The notes beneath the pieces were generated by a model. It was not told the origin of the DNA. It did no database searches and worked only from the letters and a program-made list of their open reading frames with translations. Shown one piece after another: positions 1 to 6,177 of a DNA stretch of 10,148 bases; the first letter of the stretch is position 1, and each line of letters opens with the position of its first letter. The position numbers were made by a program, and so were the translations under genes. This stretch comes from Chloroflexota bacterium (lineage in GTDB: Bacteria; Chloroflexota; Dormibacteria; Aeolococcales; Aeolococcaceae): assembly GCA_005889515.1 (NCBI GenBank), contig VBHE01000295.1:1-10148 (forward strand). The letters run 5' to 3'.

Positions 1-53
1 CGCTCGTCGTCGACGACCAGGATGCGGGTGAGGTCCTCCATGGCTCGCATCAT
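1..53 (-). CDS. Response regulator, N-terminal start only (partial)
   Basis: Only the first 17 codons are inside the window; the gene continues past the left edge. The translation MMRAMEDLTRILVVDDE ends in the hydrophobic strand plus double acidic pair (ILVVDDE) that opens receiver domains of two-component response regulators, where the acidic pair binds Mg2+ beside the phosphoryl-accepting Asp. In-frame ATGs lie at 53, 50 and 41; GGACGGC just upstream is a weak ribosome site that best serves 53 or 50. The output domain is not visible. The 11-bp direct-repeat array directly upstream would suit an OmpR/PhoB-type winged-helix regulator acting on its own promoter, but that is inference. The upstream neighbour on the same strand is an HtrA-like protease, separated by a terminator-like hairpin. 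Confidence 0.75.
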   Translation of the reverse strand, partial: MMRAMEDLTRILVVDDE

Positions 54-64
54 GCCGTCCGAGC

Positions 65-119
65 CTGGGAGTTGGCTGTGAGCCCCCTGGGAGGAGTCTG
101 GGAGTTCCCTGGGAGCCGC
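65..119 (-). promoter_or_regulatory. Array of five 11-bp direct repeats upstream of the response regulator
   Basis: On the plus strand the heptamer CTGGGAG occurs at 65, 87, 98 and 109, and a degenerate copy CTGTGAG sits at 76 in exact phase. That makes five consecutive 11-bp units, each heptamer plus a variable tetramer (TTGG, CCCC, GAGT, TTCC, CCGC). Neither flanking 11-mer fits. Heptamer-plus-four-base direct repeats with 11-bp spacing are the known layout of PhoB boxes and of the direct-repeat units bound by Streptomyces PhoP. The array ends 12 nt before the start codon at 53, so a regulator bound here would cover the promoter or early leader, which favours autorepression. The regulator's identity is inferred, not shown. 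Confidence 0.6.
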
Positions 120-148
120 GGGCGCCGCGATCCCCGGACAAAGAAGCA

Positions 149-178
149 GCCCGCCGGCCCCTGCAGGGGCCGGCGGGC
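149..178 (-). terminator. Rho-independent-type terminator after the HtrA-like protease gene
   Basis: A perfect 30-nt palindrome (two 15-nt arms, left arm GCCCGCCGGCCCCTG, centre CTGCAG) begins 28 nt beyond the protease stop codon. On the minus strand it is followed by a modest pyrimidine tract (TGCTTCTTTG) rather than a strong U run, as is common in high-GC genomes. It would end the protease transcript and separate it from the response regulator gene. Confidence 0.75.
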
Positions 179-205
179 CAACGGAAGGGGCGTGTGGAGG
201 CTCGG

Positions 206-1654
206 TCAGGCGGCCGGGGCCGACTGTCCCGCGAGGGTGATGCCGGCGCTGTGGTGCTGGCCGTTCTGGTCGATCCATCCGACCTGCACCTGCTGGCCCG
301 GCTTGTCTGCGTGGACCGCGCTGCTGAGCGCCGAGGAGGAGGCAATGTTCGAGCCGCCGAAGCTGGTGATGGTGTCGCCGGCGGCGAGGCCGGCGCTCTC
401 CGCCGGCGTCCCCGGCGTGACCTGGAGAACCAGCGCGCCGCTGCTGCCCGGGCTCTGCGCGGAGGCGTCCCCCACCGCGACGCCGAGGAGCGCCGTCTGG
501 GCGGTGCTCTTCGGAGCGCCCTGGCCGTTGCGGAGGTTCTGGACCACCGACATCGCGGCGTCGATGGGGATCGCGAAGCCCTGCGCCGAGACCCCGCGGA
601 AGCGGAAGCCGCGGCCGCTCGAGGAGGCGGCGGTGTCCATCCCGATCACCTTCCCGGAGGCGTCGACGAGCGGGCCGCCGGAGTCGCCGGGCTGGACGTT
701 GGCGTCGACCTGGATGAGGTTCTGGAGGGTCTCCGGGTTGGCGCCGGTGTCGTCGGTGGCGGTGATGGTCTGGCCGATCGCCACCACCGAGCCGGTGGCC
801 GTCGACGGGGTGCCGCCCTTGCCGAGGGCGTTGCCGATGGCGACGATCGGGTCGCCGACGTTCAGCTTCGACGGATCGCCGATGCTCACGGTCTTCAGGT
901 TCGAGGCGCCCTGGAGCTGGAGGAGGGCGATGTCGTCGGCGGGGTCGGTGCCGACCACGCTCACGTGGTAGGTCTTGCCGGTGCCGTCGATCTGGGCCGT
1001 GATGTAGGTGGCGCCCTCGACGACGTGGTTGTTGGTGAGCACCTGGCCCCCGGAGGTGATGACCATCCCGGTGCCGGCGGCCACGCCGTCGGTCATGTTC
1101 GAGGTGATGTCGACGAGCGCGGGGTCGATCTTCGCTGCGATCGAGCCGGCGTCGATGTTCGCGTTGCCGCTCGAGGACGAGCCCGACGAGCCCGAGCCCG
1201 AGCCGGCGAAGGGGTTCGAGAACCCGCCGCCGAAGCCGCCGTTGCCGAGCGGCTGCTGCTGCGAGGGGAGCGCCGAGGAGGACGAGGTGGCGGCGTGGCC
1301 GCCGACGTTGCCGACCGCCGCCATGACCAGGGCGCCGGCGAGGCCGCCGGCGAGGAGCGCGCCGCCGAAGGCGAGCCCGAGGGCGCGGCGTGGGGTGGGT
1401 GGGTTCTGGGGCCCGCCGGGCGCAGGAGGCGTCCCCCACTGCCCGTGCGGCCAGGACGCCGGTGCGGGCGCCGGGGCGCCCCACGCGGTGACCGGGGAGT
1501 GCCAGGGCTGAGGCGCCGCGGGGTTCGGCGCGAGCTCGGGCGCAGATCCCGCGCCCGCAAGACCGCCGTTCTCACCCGGGTTCGACACGACGAGATCCGG
1601 GGGCGTCTCGCCGGAGGCGGGATCCGGCATCGGGAAGCTGTCCATGGCCGCCAT
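206..1654 (-). CDS. HtrA/DegP-like membrane-anchored serine protease with PDZ domain (S1C family)
   Basis: A 482-residue trypsin-fold protease expected to degrade or sense damaged proteins outside the membrane. Residues 1-90 are a Pro/Ala-rich cytoplasmic segment. A single hydrophobic membrane helix covers about 91-113, followed by a Gly/Ser-rich linker to about 163. The protease domain spans about 168-375 with a complete triad: His210 (TNNHVVEG), Asp241 (DPADDIALL) and Ser325 (QPGDSGGPL). A C-terminal PDZ domain follows at about 388-475, including TPAESAGLAAGD. The layout matches the single-PDZ, membrane-tethered HtrA proteins of actinobacteria such as mycobacterial PepD. The ATG at 1654 has GAGG abutting it, whereas the ATG at 1645 (residue 4) has GAGG nine bases upstream, so the true start may be 1645. 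It lies beside a response regulator gene, which would fit an envelope-stress role. Confidence 0.93.
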   Translation of the reverse strand: MAAMDSFPMPDPASGETPPDLVVSNPGENGGLAGAGSAPELAPNPAAPQPWHSPVTAWGAPAPAPASWPHGQWGTPPAPGGPQNPPTPRRALGLAFGGALLAGGLAGALVMAAVGNVGGHAATSSSSALPSQQQPLGNGGFGGGFSNPFAGSGSGSSGSSSSGNANIDAGSIAAKIDPALVDITSNMTDGVAAGTGMVITSGGQVLTNNHVVEGATYITAQIDGTGKTYHVSVVGTDPADDIALLQLQGASNLKTVSIGDPSKLNVGDPIVAIGNALGKGGTPSTATGSVVAIGQTITATDDTGANPETLQNLIQVDANVQPGDSGGPLVDASGKVIGMDTAASSSGRGFRFRGVSAQGFAIPIDAAMSVVQNLRNGQGAPKSTAQTALLGVAVGDASAQSPGSSGALVLQVTPGTPAESAGLAAGDTITSFGGSNIASSSALSSAVHADKPGQQVQVGWIDQNGQHHSAGITLAGQSAPAA

Positions 1655-1680
1655 CCTCGGCCCGGCACCCTTTCATTCCG

Positions 1681-1709
1681 GTTACAGCGGCGGAGGGGGT
1701 CGATGGCAA
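1681..1709 (-). promoter_or_regulatory. Likely sigma70-type promoter of the HtrA-like protease gene
   Basis: Reading the minus strand, TTGCCA (1709-1704, 5 of 6 to TTGACA) is followed after 17 bp by TGTAAC (1686-1681, 4 of 6 to TATAAT). It lies in the 71-bp gap between the P450 stop and the protease start, giving a leader of about 20-30 nt. It implies that the protease is transcribed independently of the P450. The call is from sequence match only. Confidence 0.5.
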
Positions 1710-1725
1710 TCCGTCGGCGGCCGGC

Positions 1726-2991
1726 CTACCCCCAGGCCCGGGCCGGCGTGAAGGTCGCCGGCAGCCGCTTGATCCCGTTCATGAAGTTGCCGCCGAGGTA
1801 CTCGGGCTCGCCCGCCCGGATGTCGGGAACCCGGTGGAGGATCTCGTCGAAGATCGCCCGGAGCTCGGCCCGGGCGAGCGAGAAGCCGAGGCAGAAGTGC
1901 GGCCCGCCCCCGCCGAAGCCGACGTGCGGGTTGGGATGGCGGAGGATGTCGAACCCGGAGGGGTCGTCGAAGACCCGGTCGTCGCGGTTCGCCGAGGAAT
2001 AGAAGAGGACGACCTTCTCCCCCTCGGAGATCGCCTGGCCGCGCAGCTCGACGTCGCGGGTCGCGGTGCGCCGGAAGGTCATCACCGGGGTCGACCAGCG
2101 CAGGATCTCGTCGATGGCGCCGTCGATGCGGTTGCCGAAGTCCTCCATCAGCAGGCGGCGCTGGTCGGGATGGAGGGTGAACAGCCGGATCCCGTGGCTG
2201 ATGGTGTGCCGGGTGGTGTCGTTCCCGGCGACGGAGAGGAGCACGAAGAAGGCGCCGATCTCCTCGTCGGTGAGGCGGTCGCCCTCGACCTCGGCCTGCA
2301 CCAGGGCGGTCATGAGGTCGTCGCCGGGACGGCTGCGCCGCTCCTCGGCCATGTTGAGGGCGACCCCGAGGAGGGTGAGCAGGGCCTGGTAGGTGAGCTC
2401 GATGGGGAGGCGGTCGCCGACGAGCTCTGGGTCGTTCCAGCCCACCATGTCGTTCGCCGCCCTGGCCACCAGGTCGTGGTCCGCGGCGGACACGCCCATC
2501 ATGTCGGAGAGGGTCAGCACCGGCAGCCGCTCGGAGACGCGCTCGACGAGGTCGCACTCGCCGAGCGGCGCGAGCTCGGAGACGATGCTCCGGGCGTGGA
2601 CCCGGATCCGCTCCTCGATCCGCGCCACCTGCCGGGTGGTGAACGCCGAGGCCACGAGCCGGCGCAGCTTGACGTGGCGCGGCGCGTCGAGAATCAGGAA
2701 CGACGACGCCGACTCGGCGATCTCCTCGGGGATGTCCTCGAACATCACCCCGCGACCCGAGCAGAAGGTCTGCGGGTTCTTGCTGACCGCCACCACATCC
2801 TCGTGGAGGACCACCGCCCAGTAGCCGGGGTCGACGTGGTACTGGGGCACCAGCCCCCCCTCGGCGGGGCGGTGCCAGGAGATCGGCCGCTCGCGGCGGA
2901 GCACCGCGAAGGAGCCGTCGCGCTCCTCGGGAGGGAGCGACCAGAAGGCGATGGAGGAGACGTCGACCTCGTCGTACACGCGTGTGCCCAC
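1726..2991 (-). CDS. Cytochrome P450 monooxygenase (bacterial class I, CYP125/CYP142-like in motif style)
   Basis: A 421-residue soluble P450 that would hydroxylate an organic substrate using electrons from a ferredoxin and reductase not found in this window. Diagnostic motifs are complete: C-helix HVKLRRLVASAF (His106, Arg110), I-helix oxygen-activation motif AGNDTT (255-260), K-helix EILR (Glu295, Arg298) and the haem loop FGGGGPHFCLG (359-369) with thiolate ligand Cys367. The segment TFRRTATRDVELRG and the phrase SSANRD resemble actinobacterial sterol and fatty-acid P450s, but substrate cannot be assigned. I chose GTG at 2991 because GGGAGG and CGAGGA stand just upstream and the length is normal. 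A longer frame from ATG 3093 would run through the promoter and into the tetR gene. It diverges from tetR, whose operator overlaps the likely P450 promoter. Confidence 0.92.
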   Translation of the reverse strand: MGTRVYDEVDVSSIAFWSLPPEERDGSFAVLRRERPISWHRPAEGGLVPQYHVDPGYWAVVLHEDVVAVSKNPQTFCSGRGVMFEDIPEEIAESASSFLILDAPRHVKLRRLVASAFTTRQVARIEERIRVHARSIVSELAPLGECDLVERVSERLPVLTLSDMMGVSAADHDLVARAANDMVGWNDPELVGDRLPIELTYQALLTLLGVALNMAEERRSRPGDDLMTALVQAEVEGDRLTDEEIGAFFVLLSVAGNDTTRHTISHGIRLFTLHPDQRRLLMEDFGNRIDGAIDEILRWSTPVMTFRRTATRDVELRGQAISEGEKVVLFYSSANRDDRVFDDPSGFDILRHPNPHVGFGGGGPHFCLGFSLARAELRAIFDEILHRVPDIRAGEPEYLGGNFMNGIKRLPATFTPARAWG

Positions 2992-3029
2992 CGGTCCTCG
3001 CCCTCCCGACCGCCCTCGTTCGCGGGCCA

Positions 3030-3059
3030 ATCTTGACAAACGACCGGCACTTGTGTCTA
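3030..3059 (-). promoter_or_regulatory. Possible promoter of the P450 gene, overlapping the TetR operator
   Basis: On the minus strand TAGACA (3059-3054) and CAAGAT (3035-3030) are separated by 18 bp. The -35 is a 4 of 6 match, and the -10 is weak but keeps the key A and final T. The -35 falls inside the TetR palindrome at 3056-3075, so a bound repressor would block this promoter as well as that of tetR. The leader would be about 35 nt to the GTG at 2991. This is a weaker call than the opposing tetR promoter. Confidence 0.35.
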
Positions 3060-3061
3060 CT
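3033..3061 (+). promoter_or_regulatory. Promoter of the tetR-type gene
   Basis: A perfect TTGACA at 3033-3038 is followed after 17 bp by TCTACT at 3056-3061 (4 of 6 to TATAAT). Predicted transcription starts around 3068, only about nine bases before the ATG at 3077, so the message has a very short leader or is nearly leaderless. The -10 is the left end of the operator palindrome, a classic autorepression arrangement. Confidence 0.6.
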
Positions 3062-3075
3062 AGCGCGCAAGTAGA
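3056..3075. promoter_or_regulatory. TetR-family operator, site 1 (tetR/P450 divergent promoter)
   Basis: A 20-bp near-perfect palindrome: arms TCTACT and AGTAGA, centre GCGCGC, with one mismatched base pair (A opposite A at 3062/3069). Its core TACTAGCGCGCAAGTA (3058-3073) matches 14 of 16 bases of the element at 9527-9542 in front of the catabolic operon. It overlaps the -10 of tetR and the likely -35 of the P450. Size, symmetry and position next to a TetR gene support it as the regulator's binding site; binding itself is inferred. Confidence 0.72.
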
Positions 3076-3076
3076 G

Positions 3077-3676
3077 ATGCCCGGAGCTGCCACGTCCCGA
3101 ACCGCGTCCCCCCCTCCGGCCCGGGTGGAGGAGATCCTCCAGGCGGCCGCCGGCGTCTTCCGCGAGCGCGGCTACCACGGCGGCACCCTCGAGGAGGTCG
3201 GCGCCCAGCTCGGCATCACCCGCGCGGCCCTCTACTACTACTTCCGCAACAAGCAGGCGGTGCTCCGCGAGCTCCTCACCCGCGCGATGCGGGTCGGGGT
3301 CACCGAGCTCGACGCGGCGATGGCCGCGAGCGACGACCCCGAGGAGCGGCTGGTCATCGCCATCACCAAGCTGATCGAGCTCATCGCCCGGGAGCGCGAC
3401 ATCTTCACCATCTACTTCCAGGAGAACGAGGAGGTGATGAGCGCCGCGGGCGAGGAGGCGCGCGAGCTCGAGCAGGAGTACGCGCGCCGCTTCACCTCGC
3501 TCGTCGCCGACGCGCTCGCCGCCCGGGGCGTCGAGGGCGTCGATCCCGGAGTGGTCGCACGCGGCATCCTCGGGATGTGCAACTGGACCTACCGCTGGCT
3601 CCACCCCGACGGCCCGCTCACCGCCTCCGAGGTGGCGCGGCAGTGGTCGGCGGTGTTCGGGTTCCACCCCCGGTAG
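3077..3676 (+). CDS. TetR-family transcriptional repressor, KstR2-like C-terminus
   Basis: A 199-residue one-component regulator. The N-terminal DNA-binding domain (about 16-62) holds the helix-turn-helix GGTLEEVGAQLGITRAALYY followed by the typical YFRNKQAVL. The all-helical ligand domain ends with GMCNWTYRWLHPDGPL (166-181), a pattern I associate with KstR2-like TetR regulators, several of which respond to acyl-CoA metabolites. A CoA-thioester inducer would suit the two ECH-family genes in the neighbouring operon, but is inference. ATG 3077 was chosen because it follows the promoter and palindrome and gives a normal family length. An upstream in-frame ATG at 2951 would add a non-homologous 42-residue tail crossing the P450 start. 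It converges on the dioxygenase beta gene with a 27-bp gap. Confidence 0.92.
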   Translation: MPGAATSRTASPPPARVEEILQAAAGVFRERGYHGGTLEEVGAQLGITRAALYYYFRNKQAVLRELLTRAMRVGVTELDAAMAASDDPEERLVIAITKLIELIARERDIFTIYFQENEEVMSAAGEEARELEQEYARRFTSLVADALAARGVEGVDPGVVARGILGMCNWTYRWLHPDGPLTASEVARQWSAVFGFHPR

Positions 3677-3703
3677 AACCGGACCGCTCGCCGACAGCCC
3701 TGA

Positions 3704-4186
3704 TCAGATCAGGAAGGCGAGGGTGTGCAGGGCGCGGTCGGCGTCGACGAGCCGCACCGTCTTCCCCGCCATCCGCCAGCCCTCGTCGCCTCGGCGCAGC
3801 CGGTACTCGCAGCGTCCCGCCCAGAGGGTGAGGCCGCGCTCGCGCGACTCGACGACGAGGACGTTGGCGCCGGCGACCACGTCGCCGTCGCGGTCGCCGA
3901 GCAGCTCGACGTTGGTGACGGTGCGGCACAGCCGCGAGGGCGGCGCCTGCGCGTGTCGCTTGCCGGTCTCGAGCTGCCGGATGCGGATGCGGATGCGGGA
4001 TCGGTTGTCGTGGATGATCGACATCTGCGTCGTCGGGTCGGTGGTGTCGGAGGCGGGGACCCAGTAGACGGCGTCGTCGGTCCAGAGCGCCTCCCAGCCC
4101 GCGTAGTCGTGCTCGTCCGCCAGCCGCGCCTCGCGGTAGATGAGCTGCTCGACCTCGCGGACCAGCTCGACGTCGACCGCGCCCAT
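3704..4186 (-). CDS. Aromatic-ring-hydroxylating dioxygenase, beta (small) subunit
   Basis: A 160-residue protein of the NTF2-like fold that packs with the Rieske alpha subunit to form the alpha3beta3 oxygenase. Family features are clear: LIYREARLADEHDYAGWEAL followed by WTDDAVYWVP (about 16-44), the segment DNRSRIRIRIRQLETG (60-75), then APPSRLCRTVTNV (81-93), and a C-terminal strand GWRMAGKTVRLVDADR. The beta subunit has no metal site. It starts 2 nt after the alpha stop (TGACCATG) and is the last gene of the operon. Three tandem GGATGC hexamers (3979-3996, plus strand) encode the alternating Arg-Ile stretch. It converges on tetR and no convincing terminator separates them. Confidence 0.9.
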   Translation of the reverse strand: MGAVDVELVREVEQLIYREARLADEHDYAGWEALWTDDAVYWVPASDTTDPTTQMSIIHDNRSRIRIRIRQLETGKRHAQAPPSRLCRTVTNVELLGDRDGDVVAGANVLVVESRERGLTLWAGRCEYRLRRGDEGWRMAGKTVRLVDADRALHTLAFLI

Positions 4187-4188
4187 GG

Positions 4189-5439
4189 TCACGCCCCGTT
4201 CTCCATCAGCGAGCGGTAGTGGCGCCAGATCCCGCGGATCGGCACCTCGTCGGTGACGTGGCCGCTTCGTTGTCCGTTCTCCTCGACGCGCTCGCGGTGC
4301 AGGCCGCGCCGGAGGACCAGCCACTCCGGCCGGCGCACCCGGGCCCCGCGCTGGTTGCGCTCGTACATGTCGGAGTCGTCGGCGAGCAGCAGCCCCGCCG
4401 GGCCCACCGAGCCGATCGTCTGCTGGAGCAGCCGGCGGTTCATGTCCGGGGCGCCCTTGAGCTGCACCGCGGTGACGTGCTGCACGGTGTCGTCGACGGC
4501 GAACGGCTGGATGACGAAGAGCTGAATCTCGGCGATGAAGAGGTTGGGGAAGACCATCACGTGCGGCGACCCGTCGACGAGGATGGAGTCCGCGGCCTCG
4601 CCGTGCACGGCGCGCATCCGGGCGGAGTAGTCGGGAAGCCGCTCCTCGGTGGTCCCGAACCAGCCGAGGGGGACGCCGCGGCGCCGGAACTCGGGCCGGA
4701 GGTCGGCCTCGGTGTGGCCCTTGCCGAGATCGCGGGACAGCGCGATCGAGGCGTCGGAGTAGAGGTCGCCGATGCCGCTCTGCGCCACCGAGAAGATCGA
4801 GGAGTGGACGAACTGCGGGTGGTAGCCGTCGGTCTCGTTCTCGAGGAGCATCTTCCAGTTGGCGCGGACCCGGTGCTTCAGCCACCCGGCGGTGAGCTCG
4901 ACCTCTCCCTCCGGCGACAGCCGCGCGAGCCGGTCGAAGGCCTCCGCCGCGGCGCCGAGGTGCTCGAGCAGGGTCTCACCCTCCTCGGCGAAGGAGCCGA
5001 AGACGAAGCCGTGGATCGTCTCCATCCGCGGCACCTGCGCGAGCCCGAGCTCGCCGCGCGCCTCGAGGCCCTGGTAGCCGCTGTTGAAGGGATAGCCGAG
5101 CAGGCTGCCGTCGTTCGAGAACGTCCAGCCGTGGTACGGGCAGCGGAAGGTGCGGGCGCTGCCGCGCTCGACCGCGCACACCTGGTTGGCGCGATGGGAA
5201 CAGCGGTTGAGGAGCAGGCGCACCGTCCCCTCGCGGTCGCGGGTCATGATCACCGGCTGCGGACCGATCGACTTCATGACGAAGTCGTTGGCGCGCGGGA
5301 CCTCGCTGACGTGGCCGACGTAGACCCAGGTCCGGTACCAGATCCGCTCCATCTCCGCCTCGAAGACGGCGGGATCGGTGTACAGCGACCCGTGGACTCG
5401 GTCGGGGAGGATGAGCTCGTCCCAGGCGATCGCGGTCAT
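4189..5439 (-). CDS. Rieske non-heme iron ring-hydroxylating dioxygenase, alpha (large) subunit
   Basis: A 416-residue catalytic subunit expected to insert both atoms of O2 into an aromatic or cyclic substrate, giving a cis-dihydrodiol or a related product. The Rieske [2Fe-2S] ligands are intact: Cys80-x-His82 and Cys100-x2-His103 (CSH and CPYH, 17 residues between). The mononuclear iron motif NETDGYHPQFVH supplies the bridging Asp204 and ligands His207 and His212. The acidic cluster DDSD at 354-357 probably provides the carboxylate ligand. The length is a little shorter than the 440-460 of classical naphthalene or biphenyl enzymes. The ATG at 5439 overlaps the SDR stop codon in ATGA, indicating translational coupling. 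No ferredoxin or reductase partner is encoded in the window. Substrate unknown. Confidence 0.93.
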   Translation of the reverse strand: MTAIAWDELILPDRVHGSLYTDPAVFEAEMERIWYRTWVYVGHVSEVPRANDFVMKSIGPQPVIMTRDREGTVRLLLNRCSHRANQVCAVERGSARTFRCPYHGWTFSNDGSLLGYPFNSGYQGLEARGELGLAQVPRMETIHGFVFGSFAEEGETLLEHLGAAAEAFDRLARLSPEGEVELTAGWLKHRVRANWKMLLENETDGYHPQFVHSSIFSVAQSGIGDLYSDASIALSRDLGKGHTEADLRPEFRRRGVPLGWFGTTEERLPDYSARMRAVHGEAADSILVDGSPHVMVFPNLFIAEIQLFVIQPFAVDDTVQHVTAVQLKGAPDMNRRLLQQTIGSVGPAGLLLADDSDMYERNQRGARVRRPEWLVLRRGLHRERVEENGQRSGHVTDEVPIRGIWRHYRSLMENGA

Positions 5440-6176
5440 GCGCCGAGCCCCATGCCGCCCGAGACACCGAGGGTCTCGCCGGTGATGTACGACGCCTGCT
5501 CGGAGGCGAGGAAGGCGACCGCGGCGGCGACCTCCTCCGGGCGTCCCAGGCGGCGCAGCAGGGTGCTGGCGCTCGCCGCGGCGACGAAGCGCTCGCCCAT
5601 CCCCGGGATCTCGCGGACGGAGTCGAGCATCGGGGTGTCGATCGGTCCGGGGCAGATGGTGTTCGCGGTGATCCCGTAGCGGGCGTTCTCGCAGGCGATC
5701 GCCCGGGTGAAGGCGATCACCGCGCCCTTGGTCGCCGCGTACACGGCGTTGCCCCTGGCGCCGATCCGTCCCGCCTCGGAGGCGATGCTCACGATCCGCC
5801 CGTAGCCGCCGCGCTGCATCGCGGGCAGCGCCGCGTGGGTGCAGGCGAGCACGCCCTCGAGGTTGACGGCGATGGTCCGCCGCCAGCGCTCCGGGGTGAG
5901 GTCGGTGAACCACCCCATGGTGTCGCCGACCCCGGCGTTGTTGACGAGCACGTCGAGGGTGCCCAATCCGATGATCGCGGCGTGCACCCGCTCGTGGTCG
6001 GCGACGTCGAGGGCGAGCGCCCGCCCGCCGAGCTCCGCCGCGAGCGCCTCGGCGGCGTCGAAGGCGATGTCGCCGATGACCACGTCGGCGCCGTCGGCGG
6101 CGAACCTGCGGGCGATCGCCGCGCCGATGCCGCTCGCGCCGCCGGTCACCAGTGCGCGCCGGCCCTCGAGCAGCAC
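5436..6176 (-). CDS. Short-chain dehydrogenase/reductase, BadH-like (NAD-preferring)
   Basis: A 246-residue classical SDR that would oxidise a secondary alcohol to a ketone, or the reverse. The cofactor motif is TGGASGIG (11-18). Asp36 at the end of beta2 favours NAD(H) over NADP(H). NNAG is at 79-82 and the catalytic tetrad is Asn105, Ser133, Tyr146 and Lys150 (YAATK). CPGPIDTPML (175-184) and the C-terminal ITGETLGVSGG are typical of the family. Overall style resembles 2-hydroxycyclohexanecarboxyl-CoA dehydrogenase (BadH). In a ring-dioxygenase operon it might instead oxidise a cis-dihydrodiol, so substrate is open. It starts at GTG 6176, one base after the preceding ECH stop, and its own stop overlaps the dioxygenase alpha start. 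Confidence 0.9.
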   Translation of the reverse strand: MLLEGRRALVTGGASGIGAAIARRFAADGADVVIGDIAFDAAEALAAELGGRALALDVADHERVHAAIIGLGTLDVLVNNAGVGDTMGWFTDLTPERWRRTIAVNLEGVLACTHAALPAMQRGGYGRIVSIASEAGRIGARGNAVYAATKGAVIAFTRAIACENARYGITANTICPGPIDTPMLDSVREIPGMGERFVAAASASTLLRRLGRPEEVAAAVAFLASEQASYITGETLGVSGGMGLGA

Positions 6177-6177
6177 C

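Noticed and set aside
194..2002. A 602-codon plus-strand open frame across the protease gene and the end of the P450 gene
   Set aside because: It is antisense to two genes with complete catalytic motifs, its translation is Arg/Gly/Ala/Val low complexity with no domain signature, and such frames are expected opposite G/C-ending codons.
3049..3072. Alternative inverted repeat ACTTGTG...CGCAAGT as the TetR site
   Set aside because: Its arms match over only six of seven bases around a 10-bp spacer, and it is not repeated at the operon promoter, whereas the overlapping TACT/AGTA palindrome is.
2951..3076. N-terminal extension of the TetR gene from ATG 2951, and of the P450 gene from ATG 3093
   Set aside because: Both extensions run through the promoter and operator and into the opposite gene, and neither extra segment resembles its family.
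3700..3712. Small inverted repeat CTGAT-CAG-ATCAG between tetR and the dioxygenase beta gene, as a shared terminator
   Set aside because: The stem is only 5 bp, it overlaps the beta stop codon, and no T tract follows on either strand.
3979..3996. Three tandem GGATGC hexamers
   Set aside because: They lie inside the conserved dioxygenase beta coding region and encode the Arg/Ile stretch; too short and coding-constrained to be a separate element.
4219..5679. Long plus-strand open frame opposite the dioxygenase alpha and SDR genes
   Set aside because: Shadow frame: no recognisable domain, while the minus strand encodes full Rieske and SDR motifs.
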